Part shown: piece by piece, positions 44,010-53,849 of the stretch
How positions within the stretch are numbered: the first letter of the stretch is position 1
Layout: each line of letters opens with the position of its first letter
NCBI RefSeq assembly: GCF_020510445.1
Contig: NZ_JAHBAG010000001.1
Span: 5,122,501 to 5,186,500, forward strand
DNA: 64,000 nt
Source: Hydrogenophaga taeniospiralis
GTDB taxonomy: Bacteria > Pseudomonadota > Gammaproteobacteria > Burkholderiales > Burkholderiaceae_C
Direction: 5' to 3'
The notes under the pieces: model-generated
What the model saw: the letters and a program-made list of their open reading frames with translations, nothing else
The model's database searches: none
Told to the model about the DNA's origin: nothing
Made by a program: the position numbers and the translations under genes

Positions 44010-44331
44010 GGGAACCTCGTGAAGAAGAAAGGGACGGAGTGGGACGGAAAGCACCGGTTGGCATCCCGCCGCCAGGCGCTGCGGTGATCGGCATGGGTGC
44101 CAGACAAAGCCGATCACACGCTTAAAGATGCATTTTTTATGAATCTATTTTAGACGCCACCAGAAAAAGGTTCATTTGATATGCATCAAATTCAGACCAA
44201 CGGCATGTCCCGGATGTCCGCCCACCGCAGGACCACGCAGGCCCCCTGCCCGGCGCAGGCCGAGAGCGACGGCGTGACCGTTGGTCGGGTGCCTTTCGCT
44301 CAACATTCAAATAATCAATAGAATGTTTCCC
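44010..44331. promoter_or_regulatory. Divergent intergenic region with FNR/DNR box and ArsR operator
   Basis: This 322-bp region has no gene. It contains a perfect FNR/DNR box TTGAT-ATGC-ATCAA at 44176-44189 (extended to TTTGAT/ATCAAA). A -10-like TAAAAT at 44152-44147 on the minus strand places the box near -41.5 for the DUF2249 operon, the classic activating position. On the other side, AACATTC-N12-GAATGTT at 44302-44327 overlaps the 5' end of the ArsR gene and is a candidate autoregulatory operator. Confidence 0.78.
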
Positions 44332-45003
44332 ATGAACCAACGCAAACTCAAAGACCTGCTGTACGAGCAGGTGGCCCGCATCGGCAAGGCCCTGGGCAGC
44401 CCCAAGCGGCTGGAGCTGCTGGAGATGCTGGCGCAGGGCGAAAAGTCGGTGGACGTGCTCGCGGCCGAGCTGTCGATCGACATCAAGCTCGCCAGCGCCC
44501 ACCTGAAGGCGCTGCGCGATGCGCGCCTGGTCACCAGCCGGCGCGAGGGCAAGTTCATCCACTACCGCCTGAGCGGGCCGGACGTGGCGGGCCTGGGCGT
44601 GAAACTGCGCGAGGTGGCCGAAGAACACCTGCTGGAGCTGCGCATGGCGCTGAACCAGATGGTGGCGCAACCGGACCAGCTCGCCTCGGTGGACCGCCAG
44701 GCGCTGATGGCGCAGGCGCAGCGCGGCGAGGTGGTGGTGATCGACGTGCGGCCGCAGGACGAGTTCGATGCGGCCCACCTGCCGTATGCGCGCTCCATGC
44801 CGCTGGCCGAGATCGAAAAGCGGCTGGCCGCGCTGCCGCGCGACAAGGAGATCGTCGCCTACTGCCGCGGGCCGTTCTGCCTGCTGTCGGACGAAGCCGT
44901 GGCGCTGCTGCTCTCGCGCGGCTACCGCGCGCGCAAGGTGTCCGACGGCGTGAGCGAGTGGCAGGCCGCGGGTCTGCCACTGGTGCTGCCATCGGCCGGG
45001 TGA
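44332..45003 (+). CDS. ArsR family regulator fused to rhodanese domain
   Basis: This 223-residue protein joins an ArsR/SmtB winged helix (about 5-95, SPKRLELLEMLAQGEKSVDVLAAEL) to a C-terminal rhodanese domain (about 115-215). The rhodanese loop is YCRGPFCLLSDEA with a catalytic Cys and a second Cys, suited to sensing persulfide or polysulfide. The ATG at 44332 is preferred because family members begin there; an ATG at 44323 is nine bases upstream, and neither has a good ribosome site. A long inverted repeat overlaps the start. It leads a cluster with DsrE, rhodanese and metallo-beta-lactamase genes. Confidence 0.87.
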   Translation: MNQRKLKDLLYEQVARIGKALGSPKRLELLEMLAQGEKSVDVLAAELSIDIKLASAHLKALRDARLVTSRREGKFIHYRLSGPDVAGLGVKLREVAEEHLLELRMALNQMVAQPDQLASVDRQALMAQAQRGEVVVIDVRPQDEFDAAHLPYARSMPLAEIEKRLAALPRDKEIVAYCRGPFCLLSDEAVALLLSRGYRARKVSDGVSEWQAAGLPLVLPSAG

Positions 45004-45025
45004 CCCCTTTCTTCAGGAACCCTCC

Positions 45026-45376
45026 ATGCGTTCGGTGCTTTTCATCCTCAACGACGCGCCCTATGGCAACGAGCGCGCCTACAACGGCCTGCGACTGGCC
45101 GGTGCCCTGACCGCCAAGGAAGGCGTGCAGGTGCGGGTGTTCCTCATGGCCGATGCCGTGGGCTGCGCCAAGGCGGGCCAGAAGGTGCCCGAGGGCTACT
45201 ACAACCTGCAGCTCATGCTGGGCAAGGTCTTGCGCAAGGGCGAGGTGGCGCTGTGCGGCACCTGCATGGACGCGCGGGGCCTGGGCGCGGCGGAGCTGAT
45301 GGAGGGCGCGCAGCGCTCCACCCTCGCGCAGCTCGCCGACTGGACCACCGAGGCCGACCAGGTCCTGGTCTTCTGA
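45026..45376 (+). CDS. DsrE family sulfur-relay protein
   Basis: This 116-residue protein has the DsrE/DsrF fold: FILNDAPYGNERAYNGLRLAGAL at the start and the Cys pair in LCGTCMDARG (about 75-85), at the position where the family carries sulfur. It lies 22 bp after the ArsR-rhodanese gene. Together with the rhodanese genes it suggests persulfide transfer. The specific partner is unknown. Confidence 0.88.
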   Translation: MRSVLFILNDAPYGNERAYNGLRLAGALTAKEGVQVRVFLMADAVGCAKAGQKVPEGYYNLQLMLGKVLRKGEVALCGTCMDARGLGAAELMEGAQRSTLAQLADWTTEADQVLVF

Positions 45377-45394
45377 ATCCCACGAAAGCCCACC

Positions 45395-46576
45395 ATGTTT
45401 GCAGGTCGCCGCAACGTGCTTCTGCTGGCCAGCAGCCAGGCCCTGATGCTCTCGGCCATCGTGCTGTCGATGAGCCTGGCCGCCATCCTGGGCGCCCTGC
45501 TGGCGCCCGACAAAAGCCTCGCCACGCTGCCGGTGGCGGCGATGGTGGTCGGCACGGCCATCGCGTCGTTGCCCGCGGCCCTGCTGATGCGCCGCTGGGG
45601 CCGCCGCTCGGGTTTCCTGATCGGCGCCAGCCTGGGGGTGGCGGGCAGCGCATTGGCCGGGCTGGGCCTGTGGCAGGGCTCGTTTGGGCTGTTCACCCTG
45701 GGGCACCTGCTGCTGGGCAGTTACCAGGGTTTTGCCAACTACTACCGCTTCGCCTCCGCGGAGGCGGTGGACGCGGCGCACACCACCCGCGCGATTTCCT
45801 GGGTGGTGGCCGGCGGGGTGGTGGCCGCGTTTGTAGGACCGCAACTGGGGCAGTGGGGGCGCGACTGGTTCATCGCCGGGCCGTTCGTGGGCTCGTACCT
45901 GGCGCAGGCCGTGCTCAGCGTGGTGGCGCTGGGCCTGCTGACGCAGGTGCGGCTCAAACCGGTGGCGACGGCCGCCACGGGCACGGCCCGTTCCGTGCGG
46001 GAGCTCCTGTCCCAGCCTTTGCTGCTCACGTCGATCCTGGGCGCGGCGGTGGGCTACTCCGTGATGATCATGGTGATGACGGCCACGCCGCTGGCCATGC
46101 TGGGCTGCGGCCTGCCGGGGCAGAGCGTCACGCCGGTGATCCAGTGGCACGTGGTGGGCATGTTCGCGCCATCGTTCTTCACCGGCCACTTCGTCAAGCG
46201 CTTTGGCGCGCCACGCATCATGCAGACCGGCTTCGTGCTGCTGCTGGTGCATGTGGCCGTGGCGCTCTCGGGGCTGGAGTTCCTGCATTTCGTCTCGGCG
46301 CTGGTCCTGCTCGGCGTGGGCTGGAATTTCGCCTTCGTGGGCGGCACCGCCCTGCTCACGCAGACCTACCGACCGGCCGAACAGCTCAAGGTGCAGGCGA
46401 TCAACGAGTTCCTGGTGTTCGGGCTCGTGGCCACCGCCAGCCTGTCCGCGGGCTGGCTGTACGACCGCGCCGGCTGGGCCGCGCTGAACCTGGCCGTGGT
46501 GCCGTTTCTGCTGCTGGCCTTGCTGGCGTCCGTCGGCACCGAGCTGAAAACCGCCCGGCTGCGGGAGGCACTGTGA
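45395..46576 (+). CDS. MFS transporter
   Basis: This 393-residue protein has about 12 transmembrane helices and the MFS cytoplasmic loop signature LLMRRWGRRSGFLIGASLG (about 65-85). It is in line with the ArsR-rhodanese and DsrE genes (gap 18 bp) and overlaps the sterol-desaturase gene as GTGA. Substrate is unknown; transport of a sulfur compound or another anion would fit the neighbours but is not shown by sequence. Confidence 0.88.
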   Translation: MFAGRRNVLLLASSQALMLSAIVLSMSLAAILGALLAPDKSLATLPVAAMVVGTAIASLPAALLMRRWGRRSGFLIGASLGVAGSALAGLGLWQGSFGLFTLGHLLLGSYQGFANYYRFASAEAVDAAHTTRAISWVVAGGVVAAFVGPQLGQWGRDWFIAGPFVGSYLAQAVLSVVALGLLTQVRLKPVATAATGTARSVRELLSQPLLLTSILGAAVGYSVMIMVMTATPLAMLGCGLPGQSVTPVIQWHVVGMFAPSFFTGHFVKRFGAPRIMQTGFVLLLVHVAVALSGLEFLHFVSALVLLGVGWNFAFVGGTALLTQTYRPAEQLKVQAINEFLVFGLVATASLSAGWLYDRAGWAALNLAVVPFLLLALLASVGTELKTARLREAL

Positions 46577-47445
46577 GCTTTGAGCAGTTCGTCATCGGCA
46601 ACGAGCCCCTCATCCGGGTGGGCTTCTTCGTCGGCGTGTTCGCCCTGGTGGCCCTGTGGGAGCTGGCGTCGCCACGCCGGGTGCTCCAGTTGCCGCGCGC
46701 GCAACGCTGGGCCAGCAACCTCGGCATCGTGCTGCTCAACACCGTGATCGTGCGCCTGCTGTTCCCCACGGCGGCGGTGGGCATGGCGGCCCTGGGCGTC
46801 GAGAGGGGCTGGGGGCTGCTGAACCATTTCGCCGTGCCGTTCTGGCTCGCGGTGCCGCTGGCCGTGGTGGCGATGGATTTCGTGATCTGGATGCAGCACG
46901 TGATGGTGCACGCCGTGCCCGCGCTGTGGCGGCTGCACCGCGTGCACCACGCCGACCTGGACTACGACCTCACCACCGGAGCGCGCTTTCACCCGCTGGA
47001 GATCGTGCTCTCCATGGGCATCAAGTTCGCCACCATCGCGCTGCTGGGTGCGCCGGTGCTGGCGGTGGTGGTCTTTGAGGTGCTGCTGAGCGCCTGCGCG
47101 CTGTTCAACCACGGCAACATCCGCCTGCCCGACGGCGTGGACCGCGCCTTGCGCTGGTTCCTCGTCACGCCCGACATGCACCGCGTGCACCACTCGGTGG
47201 AAGACGACGAGAGCAATTCCAACTTCGGTTTCAACCTGACCTGGTGGGACCGCCTGTTCGGCACCTACCGCGAGCAACCGCGCGGGGGCCAGCTCGGCAT
47301 GGTCATCGGCATCCACGGCCACGCCGACCCGCACGAAGTGGCGCGCCTGCCGGGCATGCTGATGCTGCCTTTCAAGAGTCGGGGCACCGACGGTGCGATC
47401 AAGCGCCGCCCCTTCACCGAACACGACGCCGGAGCGAACCACTGA
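46573..47445 (+). CDS. Sterol desaturase/fatty acid hydroxylase family protein
   Basis: This 290-residue integral membrane diiron-type protein starts with GTG at 46573, supported by GGGAGG and overlapping the previous stop. The His clusters of the family are visible: QHVMVH, HRVHHAD, and DMHRVHHS, with HG in between. Members hydroxylate or desaturate lipids using a non-heme diiron site. The bacterial members beside persulfide genes have no settled role. It is the fourth gene of the ArsR-rhodanese operon. Confidence 0.88.
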   Translation: MSFEQFVIGNEPLIRVGFFVGVFALVALWELASPRRVLQLPRAQRWASNLGIVLLNTVIVRLLFPTAAVGMAALGVERGWGLLNHFAVPFWLAVPLAVVAMDFVIWMQHVMVHAVPALWRLHRVHHADLDYDLTTGARFHPLEIVLSMGIKFATIALLGAPVLAVVVFEVLLSACALFNHGNIRLPDGVDRALRWFLVTPDMHRVHHSVEDDESNSNFGFNLTWWDRLFGTYREQPRGGQLGMVIGIHGHADPHEVARLPGMLMLPFKSRGTDGAIKRRPFTEHDAGANH

Positions 47446-47561
47446 GCGTTTTTCCTGCGCGGGTGAGGGGAAACACCGGTCCGTACCACCCCGCCACTCT
47501 GAGAAAATATCAGTTAATGCTGATAAACCACTTGATTCAAAACACTTCCACTGGAAACCCC

Positions 47562-48026
47562 ATGAAACCACAACACCTGGCGCTCGCCGCCCTCACCGCC
47601 GCCAGCCTGTGGCTGGCCCCCGCCGCCCACGCCGACAACCAGGCCATCGCCGTGGACGAGATGGCGGCGTATCTCGAATTCGTGGACTACGGCGGCGGCG
47701 TGATCTTTGCCGAGCAGATCCCCAAGGACGAATGGCCGAAGATGGTCGTCATCGACGCGCGCGACGCCGGCCAGTTCGCCAAAGGCCACATCCCCGGCGC
47801 CATCAACATGGACTGGCGCCAGGTGCTGGCCCAGCGCAACACCATCCCCAAAGACAAACCCGTGCTGATCTACTGCAACAGCGGTTCGCTCTCGGCCCAG
47901 GCCGGTTTCGCCCTGCGCGTGGCGGGCTGGGACAACCTGCGCATCCTGCAGGGCGGCATGGAAGAATGGAAGGCCAAGGGCGGCTTCGACGCCGCGGCCC
48001 GGGCCACCGCGCCGGCCAGACACTGA
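47562..48026 (+). CDS. Periplasmic rhodanese-like sulfurtransferase
   Basis: This 154-residue exported protein has a signal peptide (about 1-24, ending AHAD) and one rhodanese domain with active-site loop YCNSGSLSAQAG, which contains the catalytic Cys, and the structural motif VIDARDAGQFAKGHIPGAINM. The start is the ATG at 47562; a longer frame from 47517 would put residues before the signal. It is 116 bp after the desaturase gene and directly before a metallo-beta-lactamase gene, a common pairing in sulfide oxidation. Confidence 0.88.
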   Translation: MKPQHLALAALTAASLWLAPAAHADNQAIAVDEMAAYLEFVDYGGGVIFAEQIPKDEWPKMVVIDARDAGQFAKGHIPGAINMDWRQVLAQRNTIPKDKPVLIYCNSGSLSAQAGFALRVAGWDNLRILQGGMEEWKAKGGFDAAARATAPARH

Positions 48027-48057
48027 CACCCCGGGCCACGCGCCTCAGGAGGCTCAC

Positions 48058-49047
48058 ATGACGACATCCACCCGCTCGCATCTGCGCCGGCTTGCGCGGC
48101 CATGGCTCGGGGGCCTGCTCGGCCTGTGTGCCGCCTGCGCCAGCACCTGGGCGCTGGCGCAGGCCGTACCCGAGATGGCGCTGAAGCAGGTCGGCGCCCA
48201 CACCTACTACGTGGAAGGCCTCGCGGCACTGGGCTCGCCGGCCAACCAGAACTTCATCAGCAACGCCGGCTTCGTGGTGGCGCGCGACGGCGTGGTGGTG
48301 ATCGACACGCTGGGCTCGCCCGCGCTGGCCCGGCGGCTCGTGGAGAAGATCGCCGCGGTCACACCCAAGCCCGTCACGCATGTGATCCTGACGCACTACC
48401 ACGCCGACCACATCTACGGCCTGCAGGTGTTCAAGCAGCTGGGCGCCCAGATCATCGCCCATCAAAACGGGCGGGAGTACCTGCATTCCGAAACCGCCGA
48501 GCAGCGGCTGGTGGCCTCGCGCACCGACCTGGCACCCTGGGTGGACGGGAGCGTCCAGCTGGTGCCGGCCGACCGCTGGCTGGACGGATCGACCACGCTC
48601 GAACTGGCCGGCACCCGCTTCGTGGTGGAACAGGTGGGCCCTTCGCACACGCCCGAAGACCTGGCCATCTACGTGCCCAGCGAGCGCGTGCTGTTCGCGG
48701 GCGACCTCATCTTCAGCGGTCGACTGCCTTTCGTGGGCAAGGCCAACAGCGACCAGTGGATCACCGCACTGAACCGCCTGCTGGGCTTTGATGCCCAGGT
48801 CGTGGTGCCCGGGCACGGTGGCGCGTCCACCGACCCGCGCAAGGACATCGGCTTCATCCGCGACTACCTGGGCCACCTGCGCAGGACCATGGGCCAGGCC
48901 AGCAGCGACATGCAGCCCTTCGACGAGGCCTACGCCCAGACCGACTGGAGCGCCTACGAGCACATGCCGATGTTCCCGTTCGCCAACCGCATGAACGCCT
49001 ACAACACCTACTTGCTGATGGAGCAAGAAGGCATGCGGGGCAAGTAG
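48058..49047 (+). CDS. MBL-fold metallohydrolase, exported (SoxH-like)
   Basis: This 329-residue protein has an N-terminal signal (about 1-35, ending ALAQ) and a metallo-beta-lactamase domain. The metal motif is THYHADHIYG (H-x-H-x-DH), followed by GPSHTPED, AGDLIF and PGHGG. It looks more like SoxH/quinoprotein-relay hydrolases than antibiotic-degrading enzymes. With the preceding periplasmic rhodanese gene it may process thiols or persulfides. Substrate is unknown. Confidence 0.88.
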   Translation: MTTSTRSHLRRLARPWLGGLLGLCAACASTWALAQAVPEMALKQVGAHTYYVEGLAALGSPANQNFISNAGFVVARDGVVVIDTLGSPALARRLVEKIAAVTPKPVTHVILTHYHADHIYGLQVFKQLGAQIIAHQNGREYLHSETAEQRLVASRTDLAPWVDGSVQLVPADRWLDGSTTLELAGTRFVVEQVGPSHTPEDLAIYVPSERVLFAGDLIFSGRLPFVGKANSDQWITALNRLLGFDAQVVVPGHGGASTDPRKDIGFIRDYLGHLRRTMGQASSDMQPFDEAYAQTDWSAYEHMPMFPFANRMNAYNTYLLMEQEGMRGK

Positions 49048-49118
49048 CCCGCGCACCGCGGTGTCGGTGGCGAAAGAGAAGCCACCGGCATGACCGGCCA
49101 GCGCTTCATCCGACACCA

Positions 49119-52100
49119 TCACGCCGGGCGCCGCCGCATCAGCCGGTACACCGCCGGGATCACCAGCATCGACAGCAGCGGCGCGCTGAGCATGCCGCCC
49201 ACCATGGGCGCGGCGATGCGCTGCATCACCTCGCTGCCAGCGCCATCGCCCCAGAACAGGGGCAGCAAGCCGGCCACGATCACGGCCACCGTCATGGCCT
49301 TGGGCCGCACCCGCAACACCGCGCCCTCGCGGATCGCCTCCAGCAGGTCGGCATCGGTTGCCTGCCCGGCGTCCAGCCGCGTGACCCAGGCCTGCTTCAG
49401 GTACAGCAGCATGATCACGCCGAACTCGGCCGCCACACCAGCCAGCGCGATGAAGCCCACCGCGCTGGCCACCGAGAGGTTGTGCCCCAGCGCCCACAGC
49501 AGCCAGACGCCCCCCACCAGCGCGAACGGCAGCGTGCTCATGATCAGCAGTGCCTCGTCAAAGCGGCGGAAGGTCAGGTACAGCAGCACGAAGATGATCA
49601 GCAGCGTGAACGGCACCACCAGCTTGAGCTGGGCGCTGGCCCGTTCCAGAAACTCGAACTGACCGGACCACGACACCGAGTAGCCCGCCGGCAGCACCAC
49701 CCGCTCGGCCACCACGCGCTGCATCTCCAGCACCGCGCCACGCAGGTCGCGCCCGCGGATGTCCACGTAGACGAAGCCCGCCAGGCGCGCGTTTTCGCTG
49801 CGCAGCATGGGCGGACCGTCGGCGACCGCGATGCGCGCCACGTCCGACAACACCAGGCGCTGGCCGCTCGGGCTGACGATGGGCAGCGCGCGCAGCGCCG
49901 CCAGCGAGTCCCGCAGCTCGCGCGGGTAGCGCAGGTTGATGGGGTAGCGCTGCAGGCCTTCGACGGTCTGTCCGATCTCCATGCCGCCCACCGCGCCGGC
50001 GATGACGTCCTGCACATCGGCGATGTTCAGGCCATAGCGCGCCGCGTCGTCACGCCGGATGTCCACGTCGATGTAGCGCCCGCCGGTCAGGCGCTCGGCC
50101 AGCGCGCTGCTCACGCCGGGCACGGTCTTGACCGCGGCCTCGATCTGGCCCGTGAGACGGTCGATGGTGGCCAGGTCGGCCCCGGCCACCTTCACGCCCA
50201 CCGGGCTTTTGATGCCGGTGGCCAGCATGTCGATGCGGTTGCGGATCGGTGGCACCCAGATGTTGGACAGGCCGGGCACGCGCACGGTGCGGTCCAGCTC
50301 TTCCACCAGCTTGTCCGGCGTCATGCCCGCACGCCACGCGCTGCGTGGCTTGAACTGGATCGTGGTCTCGAACATCTCCAGCGGGGCGGGGTCGGTGGCG
50401 CTGTCCGAACGACCGGCCTTGCCGTAGACACGGTGCACCTCGGGCACGGTCTTGATCAGGCGGTCGGTCTGCTGCAGCAGCTCGGCGGCCTTGCCGGCCG
50501 ACAACCCGGGCAGCGCGGTCGGCATGTACAGCAGATCGCCCTCGTCCAGCCGCGGCATGAACTCGGCGCCAATGTGCCGCAGGGGCCACAGGCTCGCCAG
50601 CAGCAGCAGGGCCGCCACCACGAGCGTCAGCCTGGGCGCCCGCAGCACGGCGTCGAGGCAGGGGCGGTACCCTGCGATCAGCAGCCGGTTCAGAGGGTTG
50701 GCGGTCTCCTCGGGAATGCGCCCGCGGATCAGGTAACCCATCAGCACCGGAATCAGCGTCACGGCCAGTCCGGCCGCGGCCGCCATGGCATAGGTCTTGG
50801 TGTAGGCCAGGGGCGCGAACAGCCGGCCCTCCTGCGCCTGCAACGTGAACACCGGGATGAAGCTCAGCGTGATGATGAGCAGCGAAAAGAATAGCGCGGG
50901 CCCCACCTCGGCGGCGGCCTCGCCGACGACGCGCCAGCGCGGCTCGCCGTCCAGAATCTGACCGGGGTGTTCATGGGCCCAGCGTTCCAGGTGCTTGTGC
51001 GCGTTCTCGATCATCACCACCGCGGCGTCGACCATCGCACCGATGGCGATCGCGATCCCGCCCAGCGACATGATGTTGGCGTTCACGCCCTGCTGCTGCA
51101 TCACGATGAACGCCGCCAGGATGCCCAGCGGCAGCGAGACGATGGCCACCAGGGCGCTGCGCAGGTGAAACAGAAACAGCGCGCACACCAGCGCCACCAC
51201 CAGGAACTCCTCCAGCAGCTTGAAGCCGAGGTTGTCCACCGCGCGCTCGATCAGCCCCGAGCGGTCGTACACCGGCACGATCTCCACGCCTTCGGGCAGC
51301 CCCCGCTGCAACTCGGCGAGCCTGGCCTTGACGGCGCGGATGGTCTGCAGCGCGTTCTTGCCCGAGCGCATCACGATCAGGCCGCCCGCGGCTTCGCCCT
51401 CGCCATCGAGTTCACCGATGCCCCGGCGCATCTCGGGACCGAGCTGGACCCGGGCCACGTCGCCCAGACGCACCGAAATGCCCGCGTCGGTGGTCGTCAG
51501 CGGGATGGCACGGAAATCGTCGAGTGTCTTCAGGTAACCGTTGGCGCGCACCGCGTATTCGGCCTCGCCGAGTTCGAGCACCGAACCGCCCGCCTCCTGG
51601 TTAGCGCGTCCCACCGCCTGGCTCACCATCGCCTGCGTGATGCGGTAGGCGGCCAGCTTGTCGGGGTCGAGCACGATCTGGTATTGGCGCACCATGCCAC
51701 CGAGGCTGGCGACCTCGGCCACGTCGGGCACGGTCTTGAGCTCGAAGCGCAGGAACCAGTCCTGCAGCGCGCGGAGCTGGTCCAGGCTCTGCCGGCCGCT
51801 GCGGTCCACCAGCGCGTACTGGTAGATCCAGCCCACGCCGGTGGCGTCGGGCCCCAGCGACGACCTGGCCGCGGACGGCAGCCGCGACTGCACCTGGTTC
51901 AGGTACTCCAGCACCCGCGAGCGCGCCCAGTAGAGGTCCACGCCGTCGTCGAACAGCACATAGACGAAGCTGTCGCCGAACATCGAATAGCCACGCACCG
52001 CCCTGGCGCCGGGCACCGACAGCATGGTGGTGGTCAGCGGGTAGGTGACCTGGTTCTCGACGATCTGCGGCGCCTGGCCGGGCCAGCTGGTGCGGATGAT

Positions 52101-52241
52101 GACCTGGGTGTCCGACAGGTCGGGCAGCGCGTCCAGCGGCGTGCGCAGCATGGACACCACACCCCAGGCGGTGATCAACACGGCGGCCAGCAGCACCAGG
52201 AAGCGGTTGGCGATGCTCCAGTGGATGAGGCGCGCGATCAT
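49119..52241 (-). CDS. cusA: CusA, Cu(I)/Ag(I) RND efflux pump
   Basis: This 1040-residue inner membrane pump expels copper or silver from the periplasm. Twelve helices and the two large periplasmic loops are recognisable. The three Met that form the E. coli CusA metal site are in identical context: [19 protein letters not shown] and [12 protein letters not shown], which supports monovalent metal rather than zinc/cobalt specificity. The start ATG at 52241 overlaps the cusB stop as ATGA. It is last in the operon hyp-cusC-cusB-cusA. Confidence 0.95.
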   Translation of the reverse strand: MIARLIHWSIANRFLVLLAAVLITAWGVVSMLRTPLDALPDLSDTQVIIRTSWPGQAPQIVENQVTYPLTTTMLSVPGARAVRGYSMFGDSFVYVLFDDGVDLYWARSRVLEYLNQVQSRLPSAARSSLGPDATGVGWIYQYALVDRSGRQSLDQLRALQDWFLRFELKTVPDVAEVASLGGMVRQYQIVLDPDKLAAYRITQAMVSQAVGRANQEAGGSVLELGEAEYAVRANGYLKTLDDFRAIPLTTTDAGISVRLGDVARVQLGPEMRRGIGELDGEGEAAGGLIVMRSGKNALQTIRAVKARLAELQRGLPEGVEIVPVYDRSGLIERAVDNLGFKLLEEFLVVALVCALFLFHLRSALVAIVSLPLGILAAFIVMQQQGVNANIMSLGGIAIAIGAMVDAAVVMIENAHKHLERWAHEHPGQILDGEPRWRVVGEAAAEVGPALFFSLLIITLSFIPVFTLQAQEGRLFAPLAYTKTYAMAAAAGLAVTLIPVLMGYLIRGRIPEETANPLNRLLIAGYRPCLDAVLRAPRLTLVVAALLLLASLWPLRHIGAEFMPRLDEGDLLYMPTALPGLSAGKAAELLQQTDRLIKTVPEVHRVYGKAGRSDSATDPAPLEMFETTIQFKPRSAWRAGMTPDKLVEELDRTVRVPGLSNIWVPPIRNRIDMLATGIKSPVGVKVAGADLATIDRLTGQIEAAVKTVPGVSSALAERLTGGRYIDVDIRRDDAARYGLNIADVQDVIAGAVGGMEIGQTVEGLQRYPINLRYPRELRDSLAALRALPIVSPSGQRLVLSDVARIAVADGPPMLRSENARLAGFVYVDIRGRDLRGAVLEMQRVVAERVVLPAGYSVSWSGQFEFLERASAQLKLVVPFTLLIIFVLLYLTFRRFDEALLIMSTLPFALVGGVWLLWALGHNLSVASAVGFIALAGVAAEFGVIMLLYLKQAWVTRLDAGQATDADLLEAIREGAVLRVRPKAMTVAVIVAGLLPLFWGDGAGSEVMQRIAAPMVGGMLSAPLLSMLVIPAVYRLMRRRPA

Positions 52242-53845
52242 CGGGCCGCTCCCGTGGCCGCCGGCGCCACACGCTCGATCGCCGTGATCTGCGGTTCGGC
52301 GCCCTCCTGCACGCGAAATTCGATCCGCACCTTGTCGCCGCTGGCCAGCGCGCGTGGCCGCTGCCCGGGCGGCGGCAGGCGGAACGCCATCGTCATCCCG
52401 GGCCATTTCAACGCCGGGATCGCGGGGTGGGTGAGCCTGGCGGTGTCGCCCTCGATGGCATCGATCACCGCGTCGGTGCGGTGCAGGTCGGCCGCCGGCA
52501 TCGGCGTCTGGTTCAGCCGCGCCTCCAGCCCGCGCAGGCTGGCCTCGGAGTCGATCAGGAACTGGCCCGACAGCACCACCCGCTGGCCGGCCTGCAGGCC
52601 CTGCACGATCTCGGTCTGCGCTCCCGCTTCGCGGCCCACGCCGACCTCCACGGGCCGGAAGTGCCCGCCCTCCTCGGCCAGCATCACCACGCTGCGGCGC
52701 CCGGTGTGGATCACGGCGTCGCTCGGAACCAGCAGGACGGGCCGGCCCACCGGATCGGCAAAACGCATTTGCACGAACATGCCCGGCACCAGTCGGCCAC
52801 CCGGGTTGGCCAGCTCCAGCCGCGCCTTGAGCGTGCGCGTGGCGGGGTCCACTTGCGGCAGCACGGCCTGCACGCGCCCGTCAAAGCGCTGCCCCGGCAC
52901 CGCCGGGCTGGTGGCGCTGACCCGGGCGCCGGGCTGGAGCTGCGCCACCTGGCTCTCGGGCACCTGGCCCTCGGCCCAGACCGTGTCCGTGCCCTGCAGG
53001 CGCAGCAGCGCCATGCCGGGCATCACGGTCGCGCCCTCGCGCACCATCAACTCAGTCATGGTCCCGCTGATCGGCGCCCGCAGGGTGAAGCGTGGCTGCA
53101 GCGTGCCGGTGCGCACCACGCGGTCGATCTGTGCCGCGTCCATGCCGGCCTGGCGCATGCGCTGGGACGCGGCTTCGCGCAACGGCCCCAGGTCGGAACC
53201 GGCCATGCGGGCCACCGCCAGGTACTCCTCTTGCGCGGCCACCCAGTCGGGCACGTAGATCTCGGCCAGGGGCGCGCCGGCCACCACCCGGTCGAGCGTG
53301 GCGCGCACATGCAGCCGCTCCACAAAACCCATGGACCGGGCGCTGACCACCACCTGGTCGCGTTCGTTCCAGGCCACGTTGCCCGCCACCGTGACGGCAC
53401 CATCGAGCGGGCCTTCCACCACGGCCACGCTGCGCAGCCCCAGGTTTTGCTGGATGCGCGAGCTCACCGACACACCGCCGGCGTCCGCGCTGTCGCCACC
53501 GGCGTAGCGCGGCACCAGCATCATGTCCATGAAGGGCGATTTGCCCGGTGCGTCGAAGTTCTTGCCCGGCACCATGGGGTCGTGGTAGTTCAGGATCGCG
53601 CGGCCGGTGACCGGATCCACGTCGCCCGCGCGCAGTCCGTCGCGGATATGGCGGGCGGTGGCGTCCCCACCTTGCGCCACGGTCCAGGTGCCCGGGTCCT
53701 GGGGCGTGCCGGGCGCGCTCTGCACGGCCGCGCCACCGCCCATGTCCATGCCTGCGCGCATGCCGGCGGTCCATGCGCCATAACCCACGGCGCCCAGGGC
53801 CGCCGCGGCCACGATGCCGATCCCGATCGTTGTCTGGTATTTCAT
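52238..53845 (-). CDS. cusB: CusB periplasmic adaptor with fused CusF domain
   Basis: This 535-residue adaptor bridges the pump and the outer membrane channel. It starts with a membrane anchor/signal (about 5-28), then a Met-rich stretch (MRAGMDMGG), a heavy-metal-binding motif ([21 protein letters not shown], about 90-115), then barrel-sandwich and hairpin domains. The last 80 residues form a CusF-type domain with [12 protein letters not shown], including the Trp and both Met. Thus the copper chaperone that E. coli makes as a separate protein is attached here. The stop overlaps the cusA start. Confidence 0.94.
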   Translation of the reverse strand: MKYQTTIGIGIVAAAALGAVGYGAWTAGMRAGMDMGGGAAVQSAPGTPQDPGTWTVAQGGDATARHIRDGLRAGDVDPVTGRAILNYHDPMVPGKNFDAPGKSPFMDMMLVPRYAGGDSADAGGVSVSSRIQQNLGLRSVAVVEGPLDGAVTVAGNVAWNERDQVVVSARSMGFVERLHVRATLDRVVAGAPLAEIYVPDWVAAQEEYLAVARMAGSDLGPLREAASQRMRQAGMDAAQIDRVVRTGTLQPRFTLRAPISGTMTELMVREGATVMPGMALLRLQGTDTVWAEGQVPESQVAQLQPGARVSATSPAVPGQRFDGRVQAVLPQVDPATRTLKARLELANPGGRLVPGMFVQMRFADPVGRPVLLVPSDAVIHTGRRSVVMLAEEGGHFRPVEVGVGREAGAQTEIVQGLQAGQRVVLSGQFLIDSEASLRGLEARLNQTPMPAADLHRTDAVIDAIEGDTARLTHPAIPALKWPGMTMAFRLPPPGQRPRALASGDKVRIEFRVQEGAEPQITAIERVAPAATGAAR

Positions 53846-53849
53846 GGTG

